A stretch of DNA of 64,000 bases, taken from positions 37,046,072-37,110,071 of the forward strand of contig NC_052614.1 in NCBI RefSeq assembly GCF_016545825.1, read 5' to 3'. Within the stretch, counting starts at the first letter, position 1. Each line of letters opens with the position of its first letter. The notes below the pieces were generated by a model. The model saw nothing but the letters and a program-made list of their open reading frames with translations, had not been told where the DNA came from and did no database searches. This DNA comes from Eucalyptus grandis. Lineage: Eukaryota > Streptophyta > Magnoliopsida > Myrtales > Myrtaceae. Made by a program: the position numbers and the translations under genes. Below, one piece after another: positions 37,001 to 48,380 of this stretch.

Positions 37001-37110
37001 CTGAAATGTGGGTCCCCAAAAGGGGTGAGTACAACCACTCAGCAGATAGGGAAATCCAATAACAATTCAATGCATCATGCAATCATACATGCATTGCAGG
37101 CGCTACTTAC
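37001..37110 (-). other. Candidate leader intron in the LTR
   Basis: On the minus strand a near-ideal donor CAAG/GTAAGT is followed after 110 bp by CACATTTCAG/A. A possible branch region, GTACTCACC, lies about 30 bp before the acceptor. The equivalent segments at 51,488-51,596 (109 bp) and 14,957-15,080 keep both sites. Splicing itself is not shown. Confidence 0.45.
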
Positions 37111-37319
37111 CTTGAAGCCATGCGCATACTATCATGCATCATCATATCAATTTATAACACATACATGTGTATCATCATCGTATCATACATGTCATCATCA
37201 TCATGACATCATTACATTACACATTACATCATGTCATCATTCATCATACGGCATCATTACATCATATGTGTCATCGTCATATCATATATCATCTTCATTA
37301 TCATTACACCATGTCATCA

Positions 37320-37565
37320 TGCATATGATATCATGGGTGATCATCATATTTCATCATATCATTCATCATCATCATCATGCATATCATCATGCATATGATA
37401 TCATGGGTGATCATCATTATTTCACATCACATATCATCATCATCATCATCATCATCATCATGCATATCATCATGCATATCATATCATGGGTGATCATCAT
37501 TATTTCACATCACATATCATCATCATCATCATCATCATGCATATCATCATGCATATCATATCATG
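37320..37565. repeat. CAT-rich micro/minisatellite in the 5' LTR
   Basis: About four irregular units of 60-80 bp, each containing 'gcatatcatcatgcatat' and 'atcatgggtgatcatcat' and runs of CAT. It is absent from the deleted 3' LTR. The open frame across it is only repeat-derived. Confidence 0.85.
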
Positions 37566-38329
37566 GTTTAATTTCCACTTTTAGCTTTCAATTTGATCAC
37601 CACATCACTCATTCCTCAAATCATCAATTTCATCATCCCCTCGGGCAAAGACCTCTGAGGCTCCCGGCATTCAGCCTCCCAGGCCACCGAGCATCCGGCC
37701 CCCCACATTCCGGGCATCTTGCATCCCAACTGGCATCACGAGGCATTCCCTTCGAGCAGAAACCTCCGACAGGGCTTTCGGCACCCCCACGTTCCGGGCA
37801 TCCTGAATTTCCCAGGGAAATCCAACAATGCATCTCTATACATTCCGGCCTCATCCTCCACCACAACCACTTCCTCACTTATCATTATCCACATTTACCA
37901 TTATTTTGATCTCAATTTAACATGGCATATGGCGTGACATCAAACAAGTCATTTTTGGCGTAGGATTCACAAATGCATTACTATTCAATGTCATACATAT
38001 ACCAAGACTTTATCATACATGCAACAAGATAAATTTAATGAAATTTATGGCCAATAAAATAATCTATTTTTTTTTTTATTTTTTTATTTTTATTTATTTA
38101 TTTATTTAAATTCCAACTTTTGTCATTTCCATAAATTTAATATCAACAAATTCCCAAAATCATAAAATTTCAAGCAATTACAAACCAATAGGATTACATG
38201 CAAAATTCATGGCCAAATTGAATTTCACACAATTTCACAATTTCCACAAAACAGCACATAATATTCGGATAAAACCAGAATGCACAGTTTCCGAAGAAAT
38301 TCGATTAAAATATCTATATGGCCTCCAAA

Positions 38330-38945
38330 AATTACGAAATTTTACAGAGTGATAGCCAAGACATTTTAGTACAACGTTTATGAAGAACTCGAAGCCAGAT
38401 TATTTTTATATTATTTTATAAAACCTCACGAAGCTTCTGGACCCATTACCGCATCGTCCAGTGTACACATCACCGAAATATTGAGATTTCACCTACCTAT
38501 TCTCTTTAGTTTTCTCTGAAATTTGTATATGTTATACAAAAAGATATCCTCTACAATTTTCATGAAGAGATCTAAGTCAAATAACCAGAATATAGTCATC
38601 ATTTAGGTCCTTGAAGTCTCGGGTATCTCGAAATACATCACCAGAATCACCGTCTACAAGATCTAGTCTATTTACTAGGCTATAATTGTTCATTTAACTT
38701 TAAATTTGATTATGTTGTATTTTAAGATGTCTCCTACAACTTTCATGAAGAAATCGAAGTGAGATTCTCAACAAAAACCAACATGAAACCACGAATCCAG
38801 CAAGAGGTCAGTAAAACCTCTCCAGATCTGAGGTCTCCGTAGGATGAGACTTTAACCCCTCAAATCACCATCATTTTCCACGAAATTTCAGTATGTTGTA
38901 GTTACAGATGTTAGATACAACTCTCATGAAGAAATCGAAGCCAAA
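38330..38945 (-). repeat. ~182-bp periodic motif, four copies, in the 5' LTR
   Basis: A 65-bp motif (AAATTT, then TATGTTGTA, then ACAACTTTCATGAAGA) recurs with TGAAG at 38,381, 38,563, 38,746 and 38,927, giving spacings of 182, 183 and 181. GTTGTA and TACAAC inside the motif can pair. DNA between motifs is not obviously repeated. Confidence 0.8.
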
Positions 38946-39306
38946 ATCGGACTCTAAACACACATGCAAGCTCAAACAAGTTACTGACTCACACGATCCG
39001 AGCAAGAACAGTCACACCATTCACACACAATTCATCCATGCTTCGGTTTTTCTCATCTAACACCCAAAAACTCAACATGCAAACAACATACAAGCATGCA
39101 AGAGAAGCTAGAGGACTCCCACTTGCCTCTAGACCATTTGGTCGATGGTGTAGGGCGGCGAACACGGCGGCACACGGCGGACAGACGGCAGTTCCCTCCT
39201 CCTTTCTATCTTGGCCGCTCCTCCTCTCTCTCAAAATCTCTCTCTCTCTCTCACTCCCTTGGGCGAATGAGGTAAAACCGGCCACCTTCTCTCTCTCTCT
39301 TCCCTT

Positions 39307-39313
39307 CTTATAC
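39307..39313 (-). promoter_or_regulatory. TATA box of the 5' LTR
   Basis: GTATAAG on the minus strand, followed by GA-rich leader. The same element is at 53,934-53,945 (GTATAAAAAGG) in the solo LTR and near 30,990 in the 3' LTR. Confidence 0.5.
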
Positions 39314-42300
39314 CCCCTAGAGCTTATCATTAGCAATCATGAGATTGCCTTTCAATTGGCCAATGCATGGCCTTCTCCTTTGCCACTTGTCTTATTGAAT
39401 TTTGAATTGGGTTTGGGCTTCTTGGGCTTGGGCCATCCGGCCACTCTTGGCCCTTCCCCTTGCTCGACGGCAGCCCACTTGTGGGCTTCAATGGGCCGGC
39501 CAACTTGGCCCATTAAAGTTCCACTCTTGGGCTTAAGGCCCAATCGAATTTTTACCCTTTTTTTTTTTTTTTTTGAATTCTTCTATAAATGTTTTTAAAT
39601 TTCAATTTTTCATCTTGGCCAAAGTCTTGGGACATCTTGTTTATTGAAATTTAATTTATAAAGTACATGACCAACCATAGATTACTAATTTATCAAATTT
39701 AAATTTTCACATTCATATGCACAAATCATCTAATTAAAGACTAATGGTTAAAGCATAAGCCATGGAAATTTTTATCACCTAATTAGGAACTTTAACACAC
39801 CTTATGGCTTGGCTTTGAATTTTGAGATGCCACAGAGGGTCTCAACCGTGACATTATGTAAAAGAAATTTTCGATGAAAGGATAGGTCATACGATGATCA
39901 AATTGTCTTGTTGCGACCAAGGCGCGACTATGAAGGTATATCCTAGGATCATCGCGTAACATGGCATCGGGGTCCGATAATGAAAGTGATAAAAGGCGAC
40001 TAAAAGTGGTGCCAACGACATAGTCAGACGGCACTTCCGTCAGTTTATCACGGACCGTCGCATATCCGAGGGTTGTCAAAATTTCCGGATGCCACACTTT
40101 ACCCCAGGCAATGACTTGGCATCCCCTAGCGTCAGCATATAAGTCCATTGTGTGTCAATGTATTTCAAGCATTAACCATTTTATGTTATGTTTAACTTTT
40201 AGCCGAATGAAAGGCCTGAAAGCATGCCATGCAAGGTGAACTAATGAACAACTCTTGTATTTTATTAAATCAAACTCATGTCGGATGCAATTTAGACTTG
40301 TGACCTTGACTTGGAACCATTCACTCAAGCTTTAGCAATGTCCATAGTCACTGAGACTTCTCCTCGACATTCGGGTGAGCTCGACACTCATGCGGGATCA
40401 TGAACTTACTTAATGCAATAACAAGCAATAGAAAACAACAAGCATAACAATACAAAGCCAACACAAGTAAATGATGACATGATCATAAAATCAATAAGCA
40501 TAACACATCGCCCTATCGAAGAGTTACAAAAATCTACTTACTATTTTTTTAGACCTAGCTCCAAGATGCTTTCTTTGGTGGTTGGTTGGCGTCTAGGGTG
40601 ACTTGAAAGAGAAGGGCGTGAAAGAGAAGGGAGGAAGGGAGAGGAAAAGAGAGAAAGGTCAAGGCTTAAAATGTGAGGATAGCTCATCCTATTCATAGGA
40701 TTCTTCCTCTTAGATTTTTATTGCAAATTCATGATGATGCCTAAATGACGAGTTCGCCTACCTATCTTTTCGAGTTGACACCTAGGTCCTTTGGTGTTGA
40801 CTTATGATTGGTCCACTTATTTGCTTATCCTCCAAGGCTCACTTTATGCTTATTTTTGCCTATGGCACCTAAGGGACACATAAGCCCATTTAATTCCTAA
40901 TGTCTTCTTCTAATTGGTTGGTTTTTGCCTTTCTCGTCAAGGCTATAATCTAGGGCCATCATACTCAAAGATTTATCCAAGATTTGGTCATCAAGAAACT
41001 TGGACTTTGGACAACTTGTTTTCCAAGTTAAACACATGAGCATGTGACTCATTAAGCTCATTAATTAGCTATCTTCCAAAAGCATTTAATAAATTCTTCT
41101 CTTCAAGTCAAGAAAACTCTAAATTGGCTTCTTCCTCTAGTTAGGCATGCAGCTCCCTTCCCCTCCAAGTTGGGCGTGTGGTTCTCTTATTCTAAGGCAA
41201 AAATAGTTTTGAGCAACTTTTGAAATTAGTACCATTACCCTATCAACCGAACTCGAAAAAATATAAAATTTTACTATGTTGTAGAGAAGACCTTAGTAAA
41301 CATTTTTTATGAAGGAATCCAAGCTAAATTTGTTCTATGGAAAGAGAAGAAAATCATTGGAGACAATTCAAAAATTCATCTGTCAAGCAGATTCAACGGT
41401 CAAAGAGAGAGACTCAATTCGAAATTCAAATCTTTATAAAACTCTTTGAAATTTTAATATGTTTTAGATACGGATGTCATTTAAAATTTTGTGAAGGAAG
41501 AATGTCCAAATTCGAAAGAGAATATTTTATAAAAATTCAAGAAAGCAACTTGGTTATCATTTTCACTATACTAGACAAGTTCTATACGACAATTGATGGG
41601 GCCTTCGTTCTAACGATTTCACCTCAGAAAAATATGAAATTTAAGCATATTATATATCAAGATGTTTTGAACATCTTTCTTGAAGGAAGCTTCTCCACAT
41701 TCGTAACATAAAAAGCTCTAGAAAATTGGCAAACAACAAAGATCCAGAAATTTAAAAAATTAAATGAGGTAAGTTCTAGTTGAAAAGAGGAGTGTTCCCA
41801 TTTGGCCTTGAATCAAGGGTCATCTATGGCTATACAATCTTATTTCCCAAGATCCTAAGTAGACTTTGTACTAGCTTGGACACTTGTCTCGGTTATTTAT
41901 TGGCTAATGTTCAAAAGAGATAAGGTAGACTTGTTTTGGTCCAAAGTTGGACTTGTCTTGACCTTCTCCTCTCTTTCTCTCTCTGTGCATGTGGCCTCTC
42001 CTTTATAGGTTCCAAAGTCTACCATTCACACTTAGATCCTAGGATATTAATGGGCCTAGGCTATAGGGATATCTTTTTCCCTACTTAATTTAATACGTTC
42101 ACATTTGTTCACATTTGTTCACATTTGTTCACACTTGTTTTTCCAAGAAATTTTGATTATCGAAGGCTGAGGTGTCCCCTTCATTAATGTCTTTAAATCC
42201 AAATCTAATCTTATCTTCTAATGTGCCAAGTGTCCATGCTCCTTAATTTACTATATGACAAAGGCATTAAATGCAACTTGGAAGATACCTAAGTTCTAAA

Positions 42301-43546
42301 GGCCTTGTTATCCTGGATTAATCAAATTTTGACCACAATCGACTATCTTATTTGGCTTAGGGTTCATGCCTAAGACACGATCGGAGGAAGTAGACACAAC
42401 CGAGCTTAACCGGTAAAACCAAGTTCGGACTTCTCTTTTACCATGCAAAGGACTCGAAGTTGAGGATGTAACAATTTGCTTCTTCCCTAAGGAAAATCTC
42501 GAACCATTATTACCAAATCTTCAAGGGACACCTAAGTGGGATGATTCATCCTTGCATTTAATGAAGCGTTTTAGAATCTTCTATATGTCTTCTTTTGATT
42601 GGTCCATGTGTACGCCACCCTTTTCTTGCCCATCAAGAATATCTACAACTTCATCATTACTTTTGAAAAGTCAAGGATGAGCACATCACTCCCCTTCATT
42701 AATGAAAGTGTTCTAGAGTTTTCTTCTATTTTGTCATTTTCTTCATCAAAAATGTTGTCTAGAGAATTTCGTCATCTACATTGGTTTCAGAGTCGGGAAA
42801 TAGATCATTAGGTAAACCTCGAAAAACCGAATCACATATACTTAAGGTTCAGCCATCGCACCCCATGCTCGCCAAGATTGTTCCTTTGGATGATCAATCG
42901 ACCTAAAGAGTCGATTGTCCTTCGGTCGATTCAAGGTCAATCCTAAGGCTACCCATGGCATAGCACTAAGTCAAAGCACTCATGGAGCATATAATTAGTG
43001 ACGAAATAGCTAGGTCTATCCCTGAGCTCATTTTGGTCGGCACCTGATCCATCCATATGGTACATGGCTGGTGCATTACCGATCCACAATTGGACATCAC
43101 CAATTCAAGATTCCTTTATGATCATTAAGAATTAAATAGGAAATGATGCATTTTTTTATTAGAAGATGATCAAATTTAATCAAGTTGGATCATTCGTGTA
43201 TTAGCGCATTGCCAGGCGGAATCACCTATAGTTGAGCACTATGACCGGTCGGATTGACCCATGACCATCCACCGATCCGAAATCATCCAATGACCAATCT
43301 CTATGATCCAAAAGTTATTTTATGAACTGGTGATCCTATCTCACTAGAATGGTCAATAGATAATTCACGACACCTAGACTAGTTCATGGCCGGTCGGTCG
43401 ATCAGTCGATTGGTCAATTGGTCGGACCATGATTGATCCTTGATTCCTTACCGATTGAATTGATCTATCCATGGCCAATGACCCATGGTTGATCCATTTG
43501 GGACCTTATGGCCGATCCTTTATGGGTCAGAATCGCGAATGTTGCA

Positions 43547-45307
43547 GCTTCCTTCATGCTTGTCGTCCTTGGCCTTCAAGGCCGCTAGTATGGTCACCTC
43601 ACCCTTCCTCACTCCCTTGGTGAGTTTCATTGCCGAGATTATCATATGATCACGGTCTGACTCCTGATGGATCAGAATCATACATGGGCACCGTTTACCT
43701 AGGGTCCATGTACACTTAGCAAAGGCTAGTAGAATAGCATGGATCTTATTTAGGAACTTCAATCTAATGACAAAGTCACAATCATCAAGTGGAATGACCT
43801 CGATAATCTCATCGCTCTTCCATTGCCCAATTTGAAGCTCCACTTCCCTTGCAAAACCAATGGTAGGACCTCCTTAGAGTTCACGATTTTGAGCCACTCG
43901 ACTCCTTTCTCAATCTGAAGATTGAGTTTCTTCATGGCTTCTTCCGATATAAAGATATCAAATACCTCTATGTCCATGAGTGTACTCATCGTGGTTTCTC
44001 TGACCTTCAAGTTCATGAACATAAGTCCCTCAGGCTCTTTCACCTCCTTGGCCTTAATTGTGCTTAGAATTCGCATGAAACCGAACTACAACTCCTCTTT
44101 TGGTTCTTCTTTGCAAAGGGCTGCCAATTTTGTACTATTTGGGCAATCTCGTGCCAAGTGTGGAGCATTGCAAAAGAAGTGTTTATAAGTACGTACCTTC
44201 CTTTGTCCCCCACCACTCAAATTTGCATGAGATTTAGGAGGGCCAGCTAGTGGTTTGCCTCCATTCGGGCGATTGATTCTTCCCCGCTCTTCCCCACCAT
44301 TGACTTTGTCCTTCAAACAAAAATTTGACTTGAATGTGGAAGGCGCCTTATATTCTATGAAGAATTTGGCCACGATTATAGGAGTTGTGAGATCTCCCAC
44401 ATTGAACCGCTTAAGCTCCTATTTGATCCAAAGCTTGAGACTACTCATGAATTGGTGGTATTCCTCCATCTCGTTCATTGAATGGATTTGAAATAGTAAT
44501 TCTGAAAACCATTTCACATAGTCACACACCCCACCCTTCTACTCAAGGCGCTTTAGCTCATCACGATCATCCTCCTCCGTATAATAGAGATAGTAGTCTA
44601 TCGAAACTCTTTGACAAACCTACCCTAAGTCGTGATAAGATCTCACACCTATCATCTAACCAATGATGCCACCACAATAGTGCATTATCAATTAAGTATA
44701 TGGATGTAGTGTTTACCCGTAGTTGGTCATCGCTGATCCCCATGACTTGGAAGTATCGTTCCATGTATCATAGAAAGTTGTTCACGTCTTTGGCCACCCG
44801 TGAGCCTTTAAACTCCTTTGGCTTGGGTGCATCCATTCATGAATTGGCTTGCATGGTGATCAACCCATTCACACGTGCCGCTTTCAATCTAACGAGCTTC
44901 GCCTTGAACTCATCTATTTCCGCGCACATTGCCGCCATCATGGCCTCCAAGGACTCATCCCATTGTTGGAGTTCTTTCCTCAGGGTCTCTAGCAACTCAT
45001 GTCAAAGTTCACCCATCCTGACCTTGAGCTCTTGCATCTTGGCCACAAGCTCTTCCTTTCCGGCCTCTACTCCATTGATGGCCTAGGTCAAGTCATCGAT
45101 TGATCCTTGGACATCGATGACGAACGTATCTATCTTCGACATCCAATGGTTCAAGCCCCCCATAGGATCCCTTGAACTTGAAACACCATGGTTCTTCTTT
45201 CCCTTGGTGGTAGCCTTCTCGATGTTCCTCCCACAATCATCACGGTCAACACCCATGACGAGCGCTTCATCAGAACGTGGATCAACCATTGTGCTTGGAA
45301 CAAACTT
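43547..45307 (-). pseudogene. Chromovirus gag and protease remnant
   Basis: Minus-strand frames show a Gag domain (YMERYFQVMGI, then ALLWWHHW, about 44,650-44,770) and a zinc knuckle whose first Cys is lost (HFFCNAPHLARDC, about 44,130-44,170). A protease region follows with FISEEAMKKLNLQIEKGVEWL, about 43,880-43,940. The usual DTGA is decayed. Coding similarity ends at 43,546, where the nest begins; the matching RT starts on the far side at 21,495. I infer one element split by about 22 kb. Confidence 0.65.
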
Positions 45308-45319
45308 GCTCTTATACCA
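45308..45319 (-). other. Primer-binding site of the outer chromovirus
   Basis: TGGTATAAGAGC on the minus strand, one mismatch from the tRNA-iMet PBS, directly inside the LTR at 45,323. Confidence 0.7.
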
Positions 45320-45322
45320 CTT

Positions 45323-45755
45323 ATCACAGGCTGATCGATCTAGCATTCCCTAACTCGTGCGACCTTAGGATTTCTCCTAAGTAGCCTTACTCACACTCAA
45401 CTCACAAATATCTTAGAGAGAGAAATTATAGAGAGAAAAACTCTGGATTTGTATTTCAATTGTGAATGAGTCATTATAATGAAGAGGAGGAGACCTTTAT
45501 ATATAAGTACATGATGAATCATATTTGTAGATCTCTCCTTGATCTAACGATGGAGATCGTATCTTCCCAAATATCAACTACCCGCATTTATTACATACTC
45601 ATAAATTTACTGTATCACCCATCCCCTAGAGTATTCTAGAACACTCGAGAAAACCCAAGGACTTAGGAATATTGATTGAGGGTTGCTCATTCCAAGGATC
45701 AGTTGTGGCCATGGTACAAAAACCTCTTGGAGTATGCTTTTCTTCGGGCCTAACA
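45323..45755 (-). mobile_element. 5' LTR of the outer chromovirus
   Basis: Alignable over its full ~430 bp with 13,960-14,391, and it has the PBS and gag on its inner side. It ends CTAACA. It is clearly diverged from its partner, so the element is old. Confidence 0.65.
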
Positions 45756-47120
45756 CCAAGCTCCGAGATTGTGGCACACATAAAACAGGGCCAGAAATCA
45801 TGCGTGCTAGACAAATGGCAAAACTCAAGATGGGGCAAAGCATGGCACAAAACAAAGGAGGTTTTGCCAAGGGTCCCTGCCTAGCTTGTTGCATTGAACA
45901 GTGGATGAGCTCAATAGATCAGGCTATGTCCATCCACTTCACGTGCCTGCAAGCTGGAATCCTCGGGAAGCCGACCTCAAATCAGAAAAACCAAGACTGC
46001 GTGAACAGGGACTTACCGTGGGTTCAAAGTGAACAAGGAGCGGCAGCAAATTGTCAATTCTAGTTTGAAAGTGACGGCCAATGATGGCCCTTTTAGTTGC
46101 ATTATCTCTCTTTCACAGCCTGATCTCTATCTCGACCTCTCTCAAGGTTTCTCCTTCCTTGACCTCTTTTTGGGCCTTCTAGATCTGCCTTTCTCTCTAC
46201 CTTCCTAGATCTCTTTCTCTCTGTTTAGATCTCGCCCTCTACCCATGCTCGTGGCTCTCTCAAACTTAGATCTCTCTCTCAACCCTAGTTTCTCTCTCCA
46301 AAACCTTCCTCTCTCTCACTCATTGCCTTCTGATCTCGCTCACTTTTCTCCAATCTCTCTCCTCTCAAGCTTAGTCACTCTCGAGCCTCCCCTGAAGTCT
46401 CTCGGAAAAGTCTTTTGAGCTCGCTACCCCTCTTCGTGTCTTCTTTGGCCTCCGCTCGATGCCCTATTTATAGGTCAAGGGAGCTAGGTTGACGGAGGCT
46501 TCAGCTGTTGGTCCTTAGCATGCTGATCGGCCTCCCCCTTGGCCAAACCAGTGTCCTATCTCAGCATTGAAGGTAAGCATTAAAGGTGTCTATGAGATGT
46601 CTCCTCCATCGTTGGTCAACCCTCATTCCTTTGCCTAGGTCTCTTGCATGTGTGGGTTGCAGAGGAAGGAGGAAGGAAGAAGATAAGGCGGAAGGGGCTG
46701 GGCTAAGGGAAAGAATAGACGGGAATGAGCCCTAGGCCCGCACAGGGAAAAAGAAGAAGGGGTTGGGCGTGAAAGCCTAGCCCCTATGGGCTCTCTTTCT
46801 TTTTTTCTGCTTTTAATATAATTAATTTATTCGAAAATAAGGTTAAAAAGTGAAAATAAAATAGGAAATCGAACTTATTGGAAAAATCATTTTCGTTAGG
46901 GTCAAATTAGTCCCTAATTTTCTATGCAATTTTTATCATAAATACTTAACCAAAATTTAGGTGTGAACACTTTAACACATTTGACAAAAGTTGTTTCCTA
47001 TTCTTTGACAACTTTCAGTTCTCCTGTTGTGTTGTTCCAGTTGCCAACCCACTATTTTAACGTCTCTACCAGCAGCTCACATGATTATTATCTCATAATC
47101 GTAAGTGACTTGATATCCTC
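45756..47120 (-). mobile_element. Probable gypsy LTR fragment; otherwise no gene
   Basis: CT-rich leader-like DNA (46,100-46,440) ends in a minus-strand CTATAAATAG box near 46,464-46,473, as in the other LTRs here. No ends could be paired. The last part (46,960-47,120) is unclassified. Confidence 0.3.
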
Positions 47121-47125
47121 GTATG

Positions 47126-48316
47126 TGTTAGGGAAATCCCTTATGATGTTTTGAATATGACAAAATAAATCAAAGGCTACTAACATGTTTGATGGTTGAG
47201 TAATAGACCATGCAGATGTTAGAACATGTAGATGATATTATCAAAGTCAGAAGACGACCAGAAGACTGAACGTAACACATGTCCAAAATATATTTTGAAG
47301 ATTTCCAGACTTCGTGTCAAAGTCCGAAGACCGCTAGACTCAAGACTCAAAGTTCAAGACGCGGACTCAAGACTCAAAGTCTAAAGACTGCAGATTTTAG
47401 TATCAAAGTCTGTTCTACACGAAGTCCTGTCAACTCGACTAATTCCATCGAACGTGAATGATGAACCAGAAGACAGACTCTACGCTGAAGATGAACCAGA
47501 AGACAGACTCTATGCTGAAGCTGAACTGGGTACAGACCTTAAAGCTAAATCTGTTCAGAAGCAGATATGTTCAGACCCAGATTGTAAAGTCTACAGACCC
47601 AGATTTTAAAGTCTACAGACTCAGATTGTAAAGTCTATGGCTATCAGACTTTACATCCAGATTTGACAGAACGTAACTTAAGCCCAATCACACAACGGCT
47701 AGTGATCTGGTTTGGATTCCACATCAAGATTGATTTGATTGATTCAATCTAATTGATTGACAATTGGATGTTGAAGACAAGAACTTTTTATACGAAGAAG
47801 CTTTACTTATGGAAACCAAGATTTCGTTTGTATGGGCGATCGGAATCAATTTGGGATTTTACCTTTGTCACTCAACGACTACCAAATCTTCTAAGATACA
47901 GAGCTGTCCAATGGGTATATTGGAAGACGATTCTCCGGGATGCTGTCCAATGGGTAGTTTGTAAATGGAGGAGTATTTAAGGAGATCATGGACCGATGAG
48001 CAAGTAAGAGATGGAGCGTAGAATTTATAATTCCAAAGTCTGAGCGACTTTTGATCATATACTTGTCTCTTGAGAGCTTAAACGTTTGTAATCGTGAGAG
48101 AAATACCAAAAGAGTGACTTAGTGAGATAGTGTGATCTATTACTAAGTGTTTGCACTCGAAGTTGTAATCTCTTGTTGATTGCATAGTGGAATCCAGCCA
48201 AGAAGGCTGTTAGCGTGGGAGAGTGGACATAGGCTTGGATTAAGCCGAACCACTATAAATCTTGTGTTCTTATTCTCTTCCCTAACTCCTTTATTTTGTT
48301 CATACTAGCACTCTCA
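47126..48316 (+). repeat. Copia 5' LTR
   Basis: 1,191 bp, TGTTAGGG...CTCTCA. It contains short imperfect repeats of GACTCAAAGTCTGAAGACTG type (47,300-47,640). Confidence 0.9.
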
Positions 48317-48318
48317 AT

Positions 48319-48330
48319 TGGTATCAGAGC
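48319..48330 (+). other. Copia primer-binding site
   Basis: TGGTATCAGAGC, two bases after the LTR. Perfect tRNA-iMet match. Confidence 0.9.
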
Positions 48331-48380
48331 CAAGTGCTCGGTTTACAAAAGTGTTTTTACTTTTGAGCTAAAGATTCTTT

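Larger units (their letters stand above)
30464..39834 (-). mobile_element. Tekay/Del-like Ty3-gypsy chromovirus, structurally complete
   Basis: The 9.37-kb element is bounded by TG...CA LTRs and an exact 5-bp duplication GAGGG (30,459-30,463 and 39,835-39,839). In minus-strand order it has a 5' LTR (39,834-36,298), tRNA-iMet PBS, gag, protease-RT-RNase H-integrase, polypurine tract and 3' LTR (31,507-30,464). The integrase tail (IPLVKVLWR, then EATWE) is typical of Tekay/Del chromoviruses by my recollection of that clade. LTR-LTR differences are few and mostly transitions, so the insertion is comparatively young. It is coding-dead: six in-frame stops and at least two frameshifts. Confidence 0.9.
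36298..39834 (-). repeat. 5' LTR (full length, 3,537 bp)
   Basis: It runs from TGTGACACC to GATGCCACA on the plus strand. In transcription order (right to left) it has U3 with GTATAAG (39,307-39,313) and a CT-rich leader. Next are four ~182-bp periodic motifs (38,381-38,927), GGCATCC-type words and a CAT-rich microsatellite (37,320-37,565). It closes with an intron-like segment (37,001-37,110) and a conserved tail. The solo LTR at 50,798-54,456 has the same order. Confidence 0.9.
27908..40096 (-). mobile_element. Solo LTR with TSD CTTTA, itself split by a full Tekay-like element
   Basis: It starts TGTGCCACCCCC (27,908) and ends GGATGCCACA (40,096). The 5-mer CTTTA flanks both sides exactly (27,903-27,907 and 40,097-40,101). 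The full element at 30,464-39,834 plus one GAGGG interrupts it. Without these it is about 2.8 kb. It shows homology in order with the Tekay-like LTR: 'ggtccc...gcggaagc', 'tctgaaatgttagttccc', GGCATCC arrays (28,790-29,060), the ~182-bp motif (29,340; 29,522) and the CT-rich leader (29,860-29,960). Confidence 0.75.
26900..43546 (-). mobile_element. Second LTR of the same type, split by the S4 insertion
   Basis: The left part is 26,900-27,907 and the right part 40,102-43,546; removing the LTR at 27,908-40,096 and one CTTTA joins them. The left part has two-letter-word arrays ('accggcatc...', 27,770-27,900). The right part has a GA-rich leader (40,570-40,670) and the periodic motif at 41,310, 41,492 and 41,681. 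The end is GCGAATGTTGCA, next to gag/protease sequence of the outer chromovirus. Confidence 0.45.

Noticed and set aside
37025..37909. 294-residue open frame rich in His, Ile and Ser
   Set aside because: It runs across the CAT-rich array of an LTR, opposite to the element's direction, and has no domain.
39038..39598. 186-residue plus-strand frame, with a similar one at 31,040-31,330
   Set aside because: These are the same LTR leader in both LTRs, antisense to the element. Conservation is due to the LTR, not a protein.
39792..40148. 118-residue minus-strand frame
   Set aside because: It lies across an LTR end and its flanking duplication. No domain, and it belongs to the split LTR at 27,908-40,096.
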